From Pseudomonas fluorescens (GTDB lineage Bacteria; Pseudomonadota; Gammaproteobacteria; Pseudomonadales; Pseudomonadaceae), in NCBI RefSeq assembly GCF_000730425.1, contig NZ_CP008896.1:1364001-1428000 (forward strand): a DNA stretch of 64,000 bases. The letters run 5' to 3'. The position numbers were made by a program, and so were the translations under genes. The notes under the pieces were generated by a model. It made no database searches and had not been told where the DNA came from. It saw nothing but the letters and a program-made list of their open reading frames with translations. Numbering within the stretch: position 1 is the stretch's first letter; each line of letters starts with the position of its first letter. Below, piece by piece: positions 10,069 to 19,966 of the stretch.

Positions 10069-10158
10069 TGTGGGAGCGGGCTTGCTCGCGAATGCGCTGC
10101 GTCAGTCACCTAAGGTGTCGACTGACACAGCGCATTCGCGAGCAAGCCCGCTCCCACA
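10069..10158. repeat. REPIN, GCGGGC/CTCGCG type
   Basis: Two inverted REP halves, TGTGGGAGCGGGCTTGCTCG and its complement, flank a short variable centre; the outer arms are almost perfectly complementary. It sits between the convergent ends of lpxH and the emrB-type gene. Confidence 0.9.
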
Positions 10159-10182
10159 TTTTTGACCGCGTGCGCTGCAAGA

Positions 10183-11712
10183 TCAGTGACCCGACGCTGC
10201 CGGCCCCGCCTTCGCCGTAAACGGTGGCTTGGCCAGCCACACCAGCAGGATCAAGCCCATGAACATCCACCCCAGCAACGTGAAGTAGTCCACGGTAGAC
10301 ATCATGTACGCCTGGCTGGTGAGAACCTGGTCCAGTTGCGCATAAGCCTTGTGGCCGGCGCCACCCAGGGCGTTCAGTGCATCACGGGTGGCCGAGTCGT
10401 ACACACTCATGCTCTCGCTCATGTAGGCATGGTGCTGGTCAGCCCGGCGAATCCAGATCCAAGTGGTCAGCGATGCCGCAAAGCTGCCGCCCAGGGTCCG
10501 CAGGAAGGTTGCCAGGCCCGCACCGTCGGCAATCTGGTGTGGCGGCAGGTCGGACATCAGGATGCTCAAGGTCGGCATAAAGAACAGCGCTACGCCGATA
10601 CCCATGAACAGTTGCACCATGGCGATATGCTGGAAGTCCACTTGATTGGTAAAGCCGGCACGCATAAAGCAGCTCAGGCCAATCGCCAGGAACGCCAGGC
10701 CGGCCAGCAGCCTCAAGTCGAACCTGTGTGCGTACTTGCCGACAAAGGGCGACATCAGCACCGGCAGGATGCCGATCGGCGCCACGGCCAACCCGGCCCA
10801 GGTGGCGGTGTAGCCCATCTGTGTCTGTAGCCATTGCGGCAGGATCAGGTTGATACCGAAGAACCCGGCGTAGCCCAGCACCAGCACAAGGGTGCCGATG
10901 CGGAAATTGCGGTGGGCAAACAGGCGCAGGTTGACCACCGGATGTTTGTCGGTCATTTCCCAGATCACGAACACCGCCAGGGCGACCACTGAGATGGCCG
11001 CACCGATGATGATGAAATTGGACTCGAACCAGTCCAGGTCATTGCCCTTATCGAGAATGACCTGCAAGGCACCGACCCCGACGATCAGGCTCAACAGGCC
11101 GACATAATCCATCGGCTGATGGCTGGTCACCACCGGTCGCTTCTTGAGCTGCGAACGCACCACCATCACCGCAAAGATCCCGATGGGCACGTTGATAAAG
11201 AAGATCCACGGCCAGCTGTAACTGTCGGTAATCCAGCCGCCAAGAATCGGACCCGCAATCGGCGCGACCACCGTCACCATCGCCAGCAATGCCAGGGCCA
11301 TGCCGCGCCGGGCAGGCGGATAGACGGCGATCAGCAGCGTCTGGGTCATCGGGTACAAGGGCCCTGCTACCAAGCCTTGCAGCACCCGAAAACCGATCAG
11401 CTCGGGCATCGAGGTAGACACGCCACACAGGAACGAGGCCAGCACAAACAGCAGGGTGGCCCATAAAAACAGCTTCACTTCGCCAAAGCGCCGGCTCAAC
11501 CAACCGGTCAGCGGCAGCGCGATGGCATTGCTTACGGCAAATGAGGTGATGACCCAGGTCCCCTGCTCCGAACTCACCCCCAGGTTGCCGGAGATGGTCG
11601 GCAGCGCCACATTGGCGATGGTGGTGTCGAGCACCTGCATAAAAGTCGCCAGGGACAGGCCAATGGTGGCCATCAGCAAGCTCGGCGGCGTGAAGGAGGC
11701 GTTATTGCTCAT
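10183..11712 (-). CDS. DHA2-family MFS drug exporter, EmrB-like
   Basis: 509 residues with many hydrophobic segments, as expected for the 14-helix DHA2 group. Near the N-terminus are VLDTTIANVALPTISG and the loop motif GWLSRRFGEVKLF. It would pump hydrophobic toxic compounds out of the inner membrane, with the adjacent membrane fusion protein bridging to an outer membrane channel. Its ATG overlaps the fusion protein stop (ATGA). The operon is marR-emrA-emrB. Substrates cannot be read from the sequence. Confidence 0.93.
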   Translation of the reverse strand: MSNNASFTPPSLLMATIGLSLATFMQVLDTTIANVALPTISGNLGVSSEQGTWVITSFAVSNAIALPLTGWLSRRFGEVKLFLWATLLFVLASFLCGVSTSMPELIGFRVLQGLVAGPLYPMTQTLLIAVYPPARRGMALALLAMVTVVAPIAGPILGGWITDSYSWPWIFFINVPIGIFAVMVVRSQLKKRPVVTSHQPMDYVGLLSLIVGVGALQVILDKGNDLDWFESNFIIIGAAISVVALAVFVIWEMTDKHPVVNLRLFAHRNFRIGTLVLVLGYAGFFGINLILPQWLQTQMGYTATWAGLAVAPIGILPVLMSPFVGKYAHRFDLRLLAGLAFLAIGLSCFMRAGFTNQVDFQHIAMVQLFMGIGVALFFMPTLSILMSDLPPHQIADGAGLATFLRTLGGSFAASLTTWIWIRRADQHHAYMSESMSVYDSATRDALNALGGAGHKAYAQLDQVLTSQAYMMSTVDYFTLLGWMFMGLILLVWLAKPPFTAKAGPAASGH

Positions 11713-12914
11713 CAGCGTTGTGCTGCCTTGGGCGTGGCCACGCTGTTGTCATGGATCAACTGGGTGATCATCGCGTCGGCCTCGGCCAACTGGCGGTCAT
11801 ACACATTGGTGCTGAACGAAGCTTTTTGCGGCGGTTGTTGCGCCAGCACCGGGCCGCTCTGGTCGTGCAGGTTGACGTCCACCTGGGTCGACAAGCCCAC
11901 CCGCAACGGGTGCTGGGCCAACTCCTGGGCATTGATATGGATGCGTACCGGCACCCGTTGCACGATCTTGATCCAGTTGCCCGTGGCGTTCTGCGCCGGC
12001 AGCAAGGCAAATGCGCTACCGGTGCCAGCACCGAGGCTGTCGACGGTGCCGCTGTACTTCACGTCGCTGCCGTAGATATCAGCCTCGATATCCACCGGCT
12101 GGCCAATGCGCATCTGGCGCAGTTGGGTTTCCTTGAAGTTGGCGTCGATCCACAGTTGGTCCAGGGGAATCACCGCCATCAACGCGGTACCCGGTTCGAC
12201 CCGCTGGCCCAGTTGCACGGTGCGCTTGGCCACATAGCCGGTGACGGGGGCGATCAGGGTGCTGCGCGCATTGGTCAGGTAGGCCTGGCGCAGTTGCGCA
12301 GCCGCTGCCTGCACATCGGGGTGAGACGAAATCACCGTGTCATCCACCAACGCGGTGGAGGTATTGAGCTGCTGTTGCAGGTTGGCCAGTGAATTGCTCG
12401 CCGCGCTCAGGGCGTCGCGGGCATGGGACAGCTCTTCGAGGGAAATCGCGCCACCCTGTGCGAGGATCCGGCGGCGGTTGAAGTTGTCCTGGGCGGTTTG
12501 CACCTGGGCTTTTTGCGCCTGCACCTGGGCTTTCATGCCATCTACATTGCTGTACAAGCCGCGCACCTGGCGCACCGTGCGTGCCAGGTTGGCCTGGGCA
12601 CTTTGCAGGCCGACAGCTGCGTCGTTGGGGTCAAAATTGATCAGCACCTGGCCTTCGTGAACCAGGTCGCCATCGTCGGCACCAATGCTGACCACGGTGC
12701 CGGTGACCAACGGGGTGATTTCCACGACATTGCCGTTGACGTAGGCATCATCGGTGCTTTCGCTCCAGCGGCCATACAACTGGTACCAGCCCCAGACGCC
12801 CACGATGCAGAGCACGACGATCAGCGTCAGGCCCAACAACATGACTTTGCGTTTGCGCGGGTTACTGTCGCTGGGTTCGGATTGAGCGGTGTTGTTTGCT
12901 TGGGCAGTCGCCAT
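11712..12914 (-). CDS. HlyD/EmrA-family membrane fusion protein
   Basis: 400 residues: a short cytoplasmic N-terminus, one membrane helix (about 24-46), a barrel-sandwich (lipoyl-like) half with DDAYVNGNVVEI and VTGTVVSIGADDGDLV, a long coiled-coil hairpin (about 95-205) and the second lipoyl half. It couples the EmrB-like pump to an outer membrane channel; no TolC-type gene is in this operon. It starts 15 bp after the marR stop. Confidence 0.93.
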   Translation of the reverse strand: MATAQANNTAQSEPSDSNPRKRKVMLLGLTLIVVLCIVGVWGWYQLYGRWSESTDDAYVNGNVVEITPLVTGTVVSIGADDGDLVHEGQVLINFDPNDAAVGLQSAQANLARTVRQVRGLYSNVDGMKAQVQAQKAQVQTAQDNFNRRRILAQGGAISLEELSHARDALSAASNSLANLQQQLNTSTALVDDTVISSHPDVQAAAAQLRQAYLTNARSTLIAPVTGYVAKRTVQLGQRVEPGTALMAVIPLDQLWIDANFKETQLRQMRIGQPVDIEADIYGSDVKYSGTVDSLGAGTGSAFALLPAQNATGNWIKIVQRVPVRIHINAQELAQHPLRVGLSTQVDVNLHDQSGPVLAQQPPQKASFSTNVYDRQLAEADAMITQLIHDNSVATPKAAQR

Positions 12915-12929
12915 GACAAATACCTTGGG

Positions 12930-13406
12930 TTAATCAGTGCGCCCTACTCGCTGGAGCGTGATGGGATCACCCGCAGCAATCAGGATTTTTTTCAGGATGT
13001 TTTCCAGTGCCTGCAACTCCCCCGGTTCCAGTACGCCCGCCAGTTGGTTCAGGGCCTGGGCGCCGATCTGCGGCAACATGTCCGCCAGGCGCTGGCCCTC
13101 GTCGGTCAGCACCAACTGCACCTGGCGCCGATCCTGTTCGGAGCGCTTGCGCGCCAGCAGGTCTTTTTGCTCCAGGCGGTCGAGCATGCGGGTCATCGAA
13201 CCGCTGTCCAGGGACAGGTTGCGGCATAGCTCTGCCGGGGTATCGACGCCGAACTGGGCCATGATGATCAACACCTTGAACTGCGCGGCAGTGATGCCGT
13301 GGGGTTCCATATGGGTGTCGATGATGCGGTCCTTGAGAATCGCGGCGCGCCCGAGCAACAACCCGAGATGGCAGGTGTGGAAGTTTTCCGGGGTGAAGTG
13401 TTCCAT
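12930..13406 (-). CDS. MarR-family regulator of the emrAB operon (EmrR/MprA-like)
   Basis: 158 residues with a winged helix (TPAELCRNLSLDSGSMTRMLDRLEQKDLL) and the wing signature RSEQDRRQVQLVLTDEG. It is the first gene of the efflux operon and is preceded by a clear ribosome binding site (AAGGTGA). Two palindromes at 13423-13436 and 13456-13469, one lying between the promoter's -35 and -10 boxes, make it a probable autorepressor relieved by a pump substrate. Confidence 0.93.
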   Translation of the reverse strand: MEHFTPENFHTCHLGLLLGRAAILKDRIIDTHMEPHGITAAQFKVLIIMAQFGVDTPAELCRNLSLDSGSMTRMLDRLEQKDLLARKRSEQDRRQVQLVLTDEGQRLADMLPQIGAQALNQLAGVLEPGELQALENILKKILIAAGDPITLQRVGRTD

Positions 13407-13420
13407 CGAAAGTCACCTTA

Positions 13421-13478
13421 TTACTGCCTAGGCAGTGAATATGTGACTAAATATTACTGCCTAGGCAGCGAATGTCAA
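13421..13478 (-). promoter_or_regulatory. marR-emrAB promoter with two MarR-type palindromic operators
   Basis: On the minus strand a TTGACA box (13473-13478) and a TAATAT box (13451-13456) are 16 bp apart. The palindrome CTGCCTAGGCAG fills the spacer (13456-13469), and a second copy, ACTGCCTAGGCAGT, lies at 13423-13436, 33 bp away centre to centre (about three helical turns). Flanking bases (ATTACTG...GAAT) are also shared. The arrangement fits repression by the adjacent MarR protein. Confidence 0.8.
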
Positions 13479-13554
13479 ACAAATAGTTAGGTTGCTTGGT
13501 AATTCACCGAGGGCTGGAGGCCGGTTGAACGTTTGGGATACCCCACAACACAAC

Positions 13555-13644
13555 TGTAGGCGCTGGCTTGCCAGCGATAGCGGTGTGTCAGGCACTGGAA
13601 ATAGTGACTGAACTACCGTGATCGCTGGCAAGCCAGCGCCTACA
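13555..13644. repeat. REPIN, GCTGGC type
   Basis: TGTAGGCGCTGGCTTGCCAG and its inverted copy flank a variable centre. It is a third sequence variant of the same REP family, sharing the GGCTTGC core. It lies between tamB and the marR promoter. Confidence 0.9.
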
Positions 13645-13664
13645 GTTTGGTGTGCGTTTAGCCG

Positions 13665-16600
13665 TCAGAAATCCCGCTTGTAGAAGATATCCAGGGAACT
13701 GGCCACGCCGCTGGCCACTTCCAGGTACACCCGCTTGCTCAGCAGGTAACGCAAGGCAATGGTGCTGGCCGGCTCGAACACCCCGACCCCATACCGCAGG
13801 CTGAGTTTTTCGGTGATCTTGCCGCTGGCCACCACCGCTGTATTGGTGCCACTGCCCTGGGTGTCCAGTTCAAAGTCCTGGATCCCCAGGTTCTTGGCAA
13901 TATCGGACGTCACGCCGGCACTGCCCATCAAACCCAGGCCCAGCGCCGCTTGCGCCAGCATGTTGTTGTCTTCGCCGGTGGTGCTCAACGGACGCCCCAG
14001 CACCAGGTAGGACAGCGCCTGCTCCTGGCTCATGGCCGGTTCCGAGAAGATTTGCGTGGTCGGCTGTTCGGCGCTGCCGCTCAGGCGGATACCGGCGATC
14101 ACGTCGTCGGTCTTGCGGATGGCTTCAATATCCAGATACGGCTGGTCGAGTGGCCCGGCGAACAGCAGGCGCGCACGGCGCACGTCGAGTTTCTGGCCGT
14201 AGGCACGGTAGCGGCCATCGTTGAGCCAGAGCTCGCCACGGGTGTCCAGGTTGTCGCCGATATGCACCCGGCCCTGGACCTTGGCCGTCAGGCCGAAGCC
14301 GGCAAAGTTGAGCTGGTCCTCGCCCACAACCACGTTGATATCCATGGCCATGGCCATCGGCGGCTTGCCCTCTTCGGTCTGGCTGCCGACGATCACCGTG
14401 TCATCCGAGACTTTGACCGTCGACGGCGGCAGCTCGCGCACGGTGATATCGCCGCGCGGGATGTGGACGTTGCCGGCAATCGCCAACTTGTCGTCCTTGA
14501 GGGTGATCTTCAGGTCAGGCGCCACTTCCAGCTTGGCGTAGGGTTCGACCGTCACCGGTAACTGTGAACCCTGCAGGCTGAGGTCAACGACCAGGGCACG
14601 CCCCCAGTCGATCTGCCCCTTGAGGCTGCCCTGGCCGGCCTTGCCACTGCGCCAGCCGCCATTGAGCTGTACGCTTTCACCGGCAATCAGTGCCTGCACG
14701 TTCAGGCCTTCAAGGCTGATGGGCAGCTCAGGCCCGGAAACCTCGCCGGCGATCAGGTTGACGTTGCCGTTGACCTGGGGCGCCAGCAACCCGCCGGAGA
14801 TCCGCCCGCTGCCATTGAGCTTGCCACTGAGTTTTTCCACCATCGGCACAAACGGCCGCGCGACCGCCAGGTCCAGGCCGGTGAGGCTGAAGTTGCCGGA
14901 GATCGGCTTGTTTTTCGCCAAGGGGTTGATCTGTGTCTGTAGCAGCAACTCACCGAGCTTGCCGCCGCGAAAATTCAGCTGGGTATCGATGCGCGTGGGG
15001 TTGAGTGTGGTTTCCAGCTTGAGGGTGTCGTAGGGGAAATCCAGCCACTGGTCCTTATCCTTGACCCGCAGCAGGCCGCCACTGGCATCCACCGCGACCA
15101 GGCCCTTGGGGCCGCTAGCCGGCAGGTCGAGCTGGATATCGGCATTGAGCTTGCCCTGCCAGGCAAAATCCTTGGGCAGCCATTGCGCCAGGCTGTCGAT
15201 AGGGAACTGCTTGAGGTGGTAACGCAGCTTGGGATCGGGCATCAGCCGCTGGTCTTCGCCACACAGGCTGGCGGGGCCGGAAACCCAGCAATGGGCGGCG
15301 AAAGTCAGCCTGCCGTCGGCCAGGCGCTCGATTTTCGCCGGAGCCTGCAGTTTCCAGTCCTGGCCACCGGCCTGTACGTCGCCACTGGCCAGGCGCCCAC
15401 GCCAGTTGCCTTTGTCGAGGGTGCCGTCCAGGGCCAGGGCCAGTTTGACCAGGGGGCCCATCAGGTCCAGTTGGACTTTCTGGTTTTTGATATCGCCCTG
15501 GGCGCTGGCGGTCAGGGTGCCGACCTGGGTGTCGCCGGCCTGGATGCCGCTGCCCTTGAGGTCGATCTTCGCCCGTTGTGCGCTATCAAGCGCCGCGTCC
15601 AGGCTGAGGGCTTGCAGGCGGTTATCTTCAAACGCCAGTTGCTGCCCCTTGAGGTCGAGCTTGCCTTGGGGCGCCTGCAACGTACCGGCCACATCGAGCC
15701 GGCCATTGATCTGCCCACGCAACTGCGGCCACAGCTGTGCCAGGTGTGCGAGCTTGATGTCGATCTGCCCGGCCAGGCGTTGCTGCAGGCTGCCACTGCC
15801 GTTGATGCGGTTGTCACCCAGGCGGATATCCAGATTGGCCAGGGTCCACTGCTCGCCCGCGCCTTCGGCCTTGGCGGCCAGCACCGCGGGCTGGCCGCGC
15901 AGGCGGCCCTTGAGGTCGAGGTCCGCATTGAGCTTGAGTTGCTGGTTTTTCATTTCACCCTGGCTGCGCAGCGGCCCGGCGAGCGTGCCCGGCAGTTCCG
16001 CGACCCAGTACGCCGGGTTGATCGCCGACAAGTCCAGCGCCGTATCCCAGGCGATGCCATCGGCAAATTGCAGGTTCAGGTGGCCTTCGGCCTTACCCTG
16101 GCCGGCGACCAGCTTCAGTTCCGGCAGGAACACCTGGGTCAGGTCGCCGCTCAATGGCGTGACCAGGCTGAACTGGCCGGCCGGGCCATCGAGGTCGGCC
16201 TTGAGATTGCCCAGGTAGTTGCCGTCCTTGTAGGAGACTTCGCCGTTGAAGGTGCGCAACACCACTTGCGGCTCGTCAATCACCGGATAGAGGCGATGCC
16301 AGGGAAAGTCCAGCCAGTCGATCTTTGCGTCCGCGCTGAAACCCTGTTGCCAATCCAGCTGGGCACTGAGCTTGAGGCTTTGCTTGTCCCCGGCGGTCAG
16401 CTCCAGGCCGGCGACCTGCGCCCCCTTGGCGTCGACCCGGCCTTGCAGCAACAGGTCAACCGGGCCTTTTTCCGCTGGCAAAACGGCTTTGCCCAGCAAC
16501 TGATAACCCTTGCCCAGGTCGCCGCTGGCCGTCAGGTCCAGTTGGTTGAGCTGCAAAGTATCCGGCAGGTCGGCGGCGGGTTTGAAGCCATCGGCGGTGA

Positions 16601-17339
16601 TATGCAGTTGTGCTGGCAGGTTCTCGACCAAAGGTTGCAGTTCGCCGCTGAGTTTGGCGGGCAGGTAGCCGGTGCTGTCGGCGTCGAGCTTGAGCGTCTT
16701 GAGCAAGTCACCCGTAACATTCAGCGCCACGGCCCATGGCGCACCACCCGGGGCGTAGGGCAGGCTCAGGTTGCCGGTCGCCGTCAACGGCCAGTCGCCG
16801 GTAGGTTGCAGCAAGCCGCTGAGGTCCAGCACCAGGCCATCGCGTTGCAGGTGCACCGTATCGATCTTCATTCCTTCGCCGGTCCAGCGTGCCGCCAGTT
16901 GCAGGCCCTGGAGTTCTTCGCTGCCGTTGAACAGCAAGCTGCCGACGCGCACGTCGCCCAGCTCGATGGCCACGGGCAGGTCCAGCTCAGGCAAGGTAAT
17001 CGGCCCGCTGCTTTCTTCGGTGCTGGGTGGGAACTGCAGGCTGACCTGCTCCACGTCCAGTCGCTGGATGCACAGGGTCATGCGCAGCAGACACGCTGGC
17101 GACCAGTCGAATTTCGGTGCACTCAGCGCCACACGGCTGCTGTCTTGTTGCCACAGCAGATGATCGGCGCTCCATTGCCCGCCCAGGCGGCCCTGGAAGT
17201 TGTCCACGGTCAAACCCGCAACCTGGCCGAGGGCCCAGCGACTGCCGGTTTGCGTACCCAGTACGCTCCATACGGCCAGTGGCACTAAGGCGGCGACCGC
17301 TACCACGCTCAAGCCCGCTATTTTCAAACCACGTTTCAC
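13665..17339 (-). CDS. tamB: Translocation and assembly module inner-membrane protein TamB
   Basis: 1224 residues with a GTG start that overlaps the tamA stop (GTGA). An N-terminal membrane anchor (about 7-28) is followed by a long repetitive beta-rich body and a C-terminal DUF490/TamB domain (about 880-1224) ending in a terminal aromatic (YKRDF). TamB spans the periplasm and works with TamA in outer membrane protein insertion and phospholipid transport. Length and tamA pairing match the family. Confidence 0.95.
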   Translation of the reverse strand: MKRGLKIAGLSVVAVAALVPLAVWSVLGTQTGSRWALGQVAGLTVDNFQGRLGGQWSADHLLWQQDSSRVALSAPKFDWSPACLLRMTLCIQRLDVEQVSLQFPPSTEESSGPITLPELDLPVAIELGDVRVGSLLFNGSEELQGLQLAARWTGEGMKIDTVHLQRDGLVLDLSGLLQPTGDWPLTATGNLSLPYAPGGAPWAVALNVTGDLLKTLKLDADSTGYLPAKLSGELQPLVENLPAQLHITADGFKPAADLPDTLQLNQLDLTASGDLGKGYQLLGKAVLPAEKGPVDLLLQGRVDAKGAQVAGLELTAGDKQSLKLSAQLDWQQGFSADAKIDWLDFPWHRLYPVIDEPQVVLRTFNGEVSYKDGNYLGNLKADLDGPAGQFSLVTPLSGDLTQVFLPELKLVAGQGKAEGHLNLQFADGIAWDTALDLSAINPAYWVAELPGTLAGPLRSQGEMKNQQLKLNADLDLKGRLRGQPAVLAAKAEGAGEQWTLANLDIRLGDNRINGSGSLQQRLAGQIDIKLAHLAQLWPQLRGQINGRLDVAGTLQAPQGKLDLKGQQLAFEDNRLQALSLDAALDSAQRAKIDLKGSGIQAGDTQVGTLTASAQGDIKNQKVQLDLMGPLVKLALALDGTLDKGNWRGRLASGDVQAGGQDWKLQAPAKIERLADGRLTFAAHCWVSGPASLCGEDQRLMPDPKLRYHLKQFPIDSLAQWLPKDFAWQGKLNADIQLDLPASGPKGLVAVDASGGLLRVKDKDQWLDFPYDTLKLETTLNPTRIDTQLNFRGGKLGELLLQTQINPLAKNKPISGNFSLTGLDLAVARPFVPMVEKLSGKLNGSGRISGGLLAPQVNGNVNLIAGEVSGPELPISLEGLNVQALIAGESVQLNGGWRSGKAGQGSLKGQIDWGRALVVDLSLQGSQLPVTVEPYAKLEVAPDLKITLKDDKLAIAGNVHIPRGDITVRELPPSTVKVSDDTVIVGSQTEEGKPPMAMAMDINVVVGEDQLNFAGFGLTAKVQGRVHIGDNLDTRGELWLNDGRYRAYGQKLDVRRARLLFAGPLDQPYLDIEAIRKTDDVIAGIRLSGSAEQPTTQIFSEPAMSQEQALSYLVLGRPLSTTGEDNNMLAQAALGLGLMGSAGVTSDIAKNLGIQDFELDTQGSGTNTAVVASGKITEKLSLRYGVGVFEPASTIALRYLLSKRVYLEVASGVASSLDIFYKRDF

Positions 17340-19063
17340 AGCTCAGGCCCCATGGAAAAATGCAAACGAATACCGCCCGGATCTTCCAGGGCATGGGCCA
17401 GGTCAAGACGAATCGGGCCAACCGGCGACACCCAGCGCACGCCCACGCCGACCCCGGTTTTCAGGCTCGGCAATTCCAGGCTGTCAAAGGAGTTGCCCTG
17501 GTCGACAAAGGTCGCGATCCGCCATTTTTCGGCAATGGAATATTGATATTCGGCGCTCAAGGCCACCATGTAGCGGCCACCGATGCGATCGCCCTCGTTG
17601 TTTTCCGGGGACAGCGTCTGATACTCGTAGCCGCGCACGCTCTGGTCGCCACCGGCAAAAAAGCGCAGGGACGGGGGCACGGACCTGTAGCCGTTGGTGG
17701 CACTGCCGCCAAACTGCGCGCGGCCGAGCAAGCGATGCTTGTCCCACACGGTGGTCAAGCCCTTGATCATGGCGGTGCCGTAAAGCAGGTTGGTGTCCGA
17801 GCCCAGCCCTTCCTTGGCCACCTTGGTATCGAATTGCAGGCGGTAGCCGTTATGGGGGTCGATGCGGTTGTCGCTGCGCAGGTAGGAATAGCTGATTCCC
17901 GGCATCAGCAGATTGCTCAAGCCGGAATCATCCCCCAGACGATATTCTTCGCGCTGCCATTTGAGCGAGATCACCCGCGTCCAGCCGCTGGGCAATTTGC
18001 TGTGCCATTCGGGGCCGAGGGTGAGCAGTTTGCTGAGGGTGTCGGTATTGGCCAGTTCTTCGTTCTGGTAGCCACCGGCAAAGCGCAGCTTGTCGGTCAG
18101 TGGCGGATCGAGAGGGATGTCGTACCACAGGCCGACGTTCTGCCGGGGCGCCGACAGTTCCGCCTCCCAGCCATAGCTGTGCCCCTGGGGGTTGACCCAG
18201 TGGCGCGTCCAGTTGGCCTTGCCGCGCGGGCCGACGTCGGTGGAAAAACCCAGGCCCAGCCCCATCGTCCGGGGTTTGCGGGTTTCCAGCTGGACCGCCA
18301 CCGGGATCACATCATTGGCCGCTGCGGCCGGGGCCGCGTCCACCCGCACGCCCTCGAAATAACCGCTCGATTGCAGGGCCTGGTTCAGCTCGGCAATCAG
18401 CTCGGAATCGTAAGGAGTGCCACTCTGGAACGGCACCATGCGTTGCAACAGTTCTTCATCAAAAGGGGTATCGCCGGCAAAGTTGACCTTGCCGAGGGTG
18501 TAGCGCGGGCCGCTGTCGTAGACCAGCTCGATATCGGCCACGCCCGCCTGTGGGTCGACGGACAGTTTCTGTTGGGTAAAACGGCCACTGAAATAGCCGA
18601 ACCGCGAGGCCTGGTTCTGGATCAGGCGCTTGGCGTCTTCGTAATGGCCGTGGTTGAGTACGGCGCCGGGCTTGAGGTCTTTGCTGTCGGGCACACGAAA
18701 GGATTTGAGCTCGGCCGCCGGGCCGTCCACCCGAATCGTGACATTACGCAGGTGCACGGGCTCCCCGGGGTCGATGCTGAGGATCAGGCGCGGGTTCTTG
18801 CCGGCCTTGACCTCACTGGCAATCTGCGGCTGATAAAAGCCCAGTGCCTGGGCGGCCTTGCGCGCCTGCTCCTCGGCGCCACGGCTGAAGCGCAGCAAGG
18901 CCTCTTCATCACGCTCGCCAACCCCGCCGATATAGCCTTCGATATTGGCTTTCAGCGCATCGTTTGAAGGTTTGACCCGTACGTCCAGTTCGCTTTGCGC
19001 CAAGGCACCGCAGCTTGTGAACAGCAGAATCAAGCCGCTGGTAACTCTATTCGGAAACGTCAT
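17336..19063 (-). CDS. tamA: Autotransporter assembly outer-membrane protein TamA
   Basis: 575 residues from MTFPNRVTSGLILLFTSCGALAQ, a plausible signal peptide cleaved near residue 23; longer upstream starts would hide it. POTRA domains fill about 25-270 and a 16-strand Omp85 barrel follows, with the conserved VRGY motif (VRGYEYQTLSP). It inserts into the outer membrane and acts with TamB. A GNAT gene lies 64 bp upstream on the same strand. Confidence 0.95.
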   Translation of the reverse strand: MTFPNRVTSGLILLFTSCGALAQSELDVRVKPSNDALKANIEGYIGGVGERDEEALLRFSRGAEEQARKAAQALGFYQPQIASEVKAGKNPRLILSIDPGEPVHLRNVTIRVDGPAAELKSFRVPDSKDLKPGAVLNHGHYEDAKRLIQNQASRFGYFSGRFTQQKLSVDPQAGVADIELVYDSGPRYTLGKVNFAGDTPFDEELLQRMVPFQSGTPYDSELIAELNQALQSSGYFEGVRVDAAPAAAANDVIPVAVQLETRKPRTMGLGLGFSTDVGPRGKANWTRHWVNPQGHSYGWEAELSAPRQNVGLWYDIPLDPPLTDKLRFAGGYQNEELANTDTLSKLLTLGPEWHSKLPSGWTRVISLKWQREEYRLGDDSGLSNLLMPGISYSYLRSDNRIDPHNGYRLQFDTKVAKEGLGSDTNLLYGTAMIKGLTTVWDKHRLLGRAQFGGSATNGYRSVPPSLRFFAGGDQSVRGYEYQTLSPENNEGDRIGGRYMVALSAEYQYSIAEKWRIATFVDQGNSFDSLELPSLKTGVGVGVRWVSPVGPIRLDLAHALEDPGGIRLHFSMGPEL

Positions 19064-19127
19064 AGGCGCGGATGCTACACGACCGGAGGAGCATCTTAGA
19101 ACCGTGAATCGTCTGAATAATTCTCCG

Positions 19128-19778
19128 TTAAGACGTTGCAGGTCGTAACACCTGGGGATTGGGATGGAAAAACACATGCTCCAGGATAGGTCCTACAGCC
19201 ACCTCTCCCACTTCCTCATAGCCCTGGCGCTTGTAGAACTCCAGGTACAACGGGTTGCCGGTGTCCAGCACCACACCTTGTGAATGGGGGTCTTCGGCGC
19301 ACCAATCATGCACCGCTTCCAATAGTTGCTCCCCGTAATGCTTGCCCTGGAACTGCGGGTGGATCCCCAGCAGCGGCAATACATGCACCGACTCGGACGG
19401 CAGGCACGCCAATACAGCCTGATGGTATTCGAGGTAGCGCCGGGTGCACCGCAAGCCCGTGCTCAGCCACATGCGCAATTGCCAGGCCCAGCTTTCCGTG
19501 ATGCCCAGGCGCCGTTGCGGAGGGGCGATCAGGGCGATGCCGATCAGGCGGTCATTGACCAACAGGCCAATCGCCGGCAGTTCCTGGAGAAAGTGCTGCT
19601 TGACCAACTCGCGCACGGTGGCACGCACCCGCTGCTCATAGCCCGAGCGTTCGGCCTCGAACAGATAGGCGAAGGTCGGCTCATGGCGATAAGCGTGGTA
19701 CAGCAGCGAGCGAGCTTCGCGGGAATAGCCGCTGTCGAGCAGGTGCACTTGGGCAACGGCGGTCGAGGTGTCGGGCAT
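19128..19778 (-). CDS. GNAT-family N-acetyltransferase
   Basis: 216 residues. The acetyl-CoA-binding motif A is seen as LLGIHPQFQGKHYGEQLL (about 133-150), followed by GVVLDTGNPLYLEFYKRQGYEEVG, typical of the GNAT fold end. A strong ribosome binding site (GGGGAGAGAC) fixes the start. The acceptor is unknown. It lies upstream of tamA on the same strand and may be co-transcribed with it, though a role in Tam function is not implied. Confidence 0.88.
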   Translation of the reverse strand: MPDTSTAVAQVHLLDSGYSREARSLLYHAYRHEPTFAYLFEAERSGYEQRVRATVRELVKQHFLQELPAIGLLVNDRLIGIALIAPPQRRLGITESWAWQLRMWLSTGLRCTRRYLEYHQAVLACLPSESVHVLPLLGIHPQFQGKHYGEQLLEAVHDWCAEDPHSQGVVLDTGNPLYLEFYKRQGYEEVGEVAVGPILEHVFFHPNPQVLRPATS

Positions 19779-19966
19779 CTGTCGTCTCTCCCCTGGACGC
19801 CACTCAAAGAGGTCGCGCTCTTATTGTTACGAGCCCGGGGCAACTGAGTCGTTCCGTGCCATTGGCTCCTTGAGAGACATTAGCAGTGCATCTGTCCTAC
19901 CGCCACGCTGGCCCCCGTCCGACTTGTCGGCTAGCATCGCCCTTTTGCCAGACTGGACTGCCGACC

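Noticed and set aside
10069..10158. Long palindrome as a Rho-independent terminator or CRISPR-like repeat.
   Set aside because: It belongs to the REPIN set seen in several places, and there are no regularly spaced direct repeats with unique spacers.
15183..17288. A 701-codon plus-strand open frame opposite tamB.
   Set aside because: No recognisable domain or ribosome binding site; a low-complexity mirror of the tamB coding frame. The long frame opposite fadH (47983-50073) is rejected for the same reason.
17117..18967. A 616-codon plus-strand open frame opposite tamA.
   Set aside because: Mirror frame of a complete Omp85-family gene, with no domain signs.
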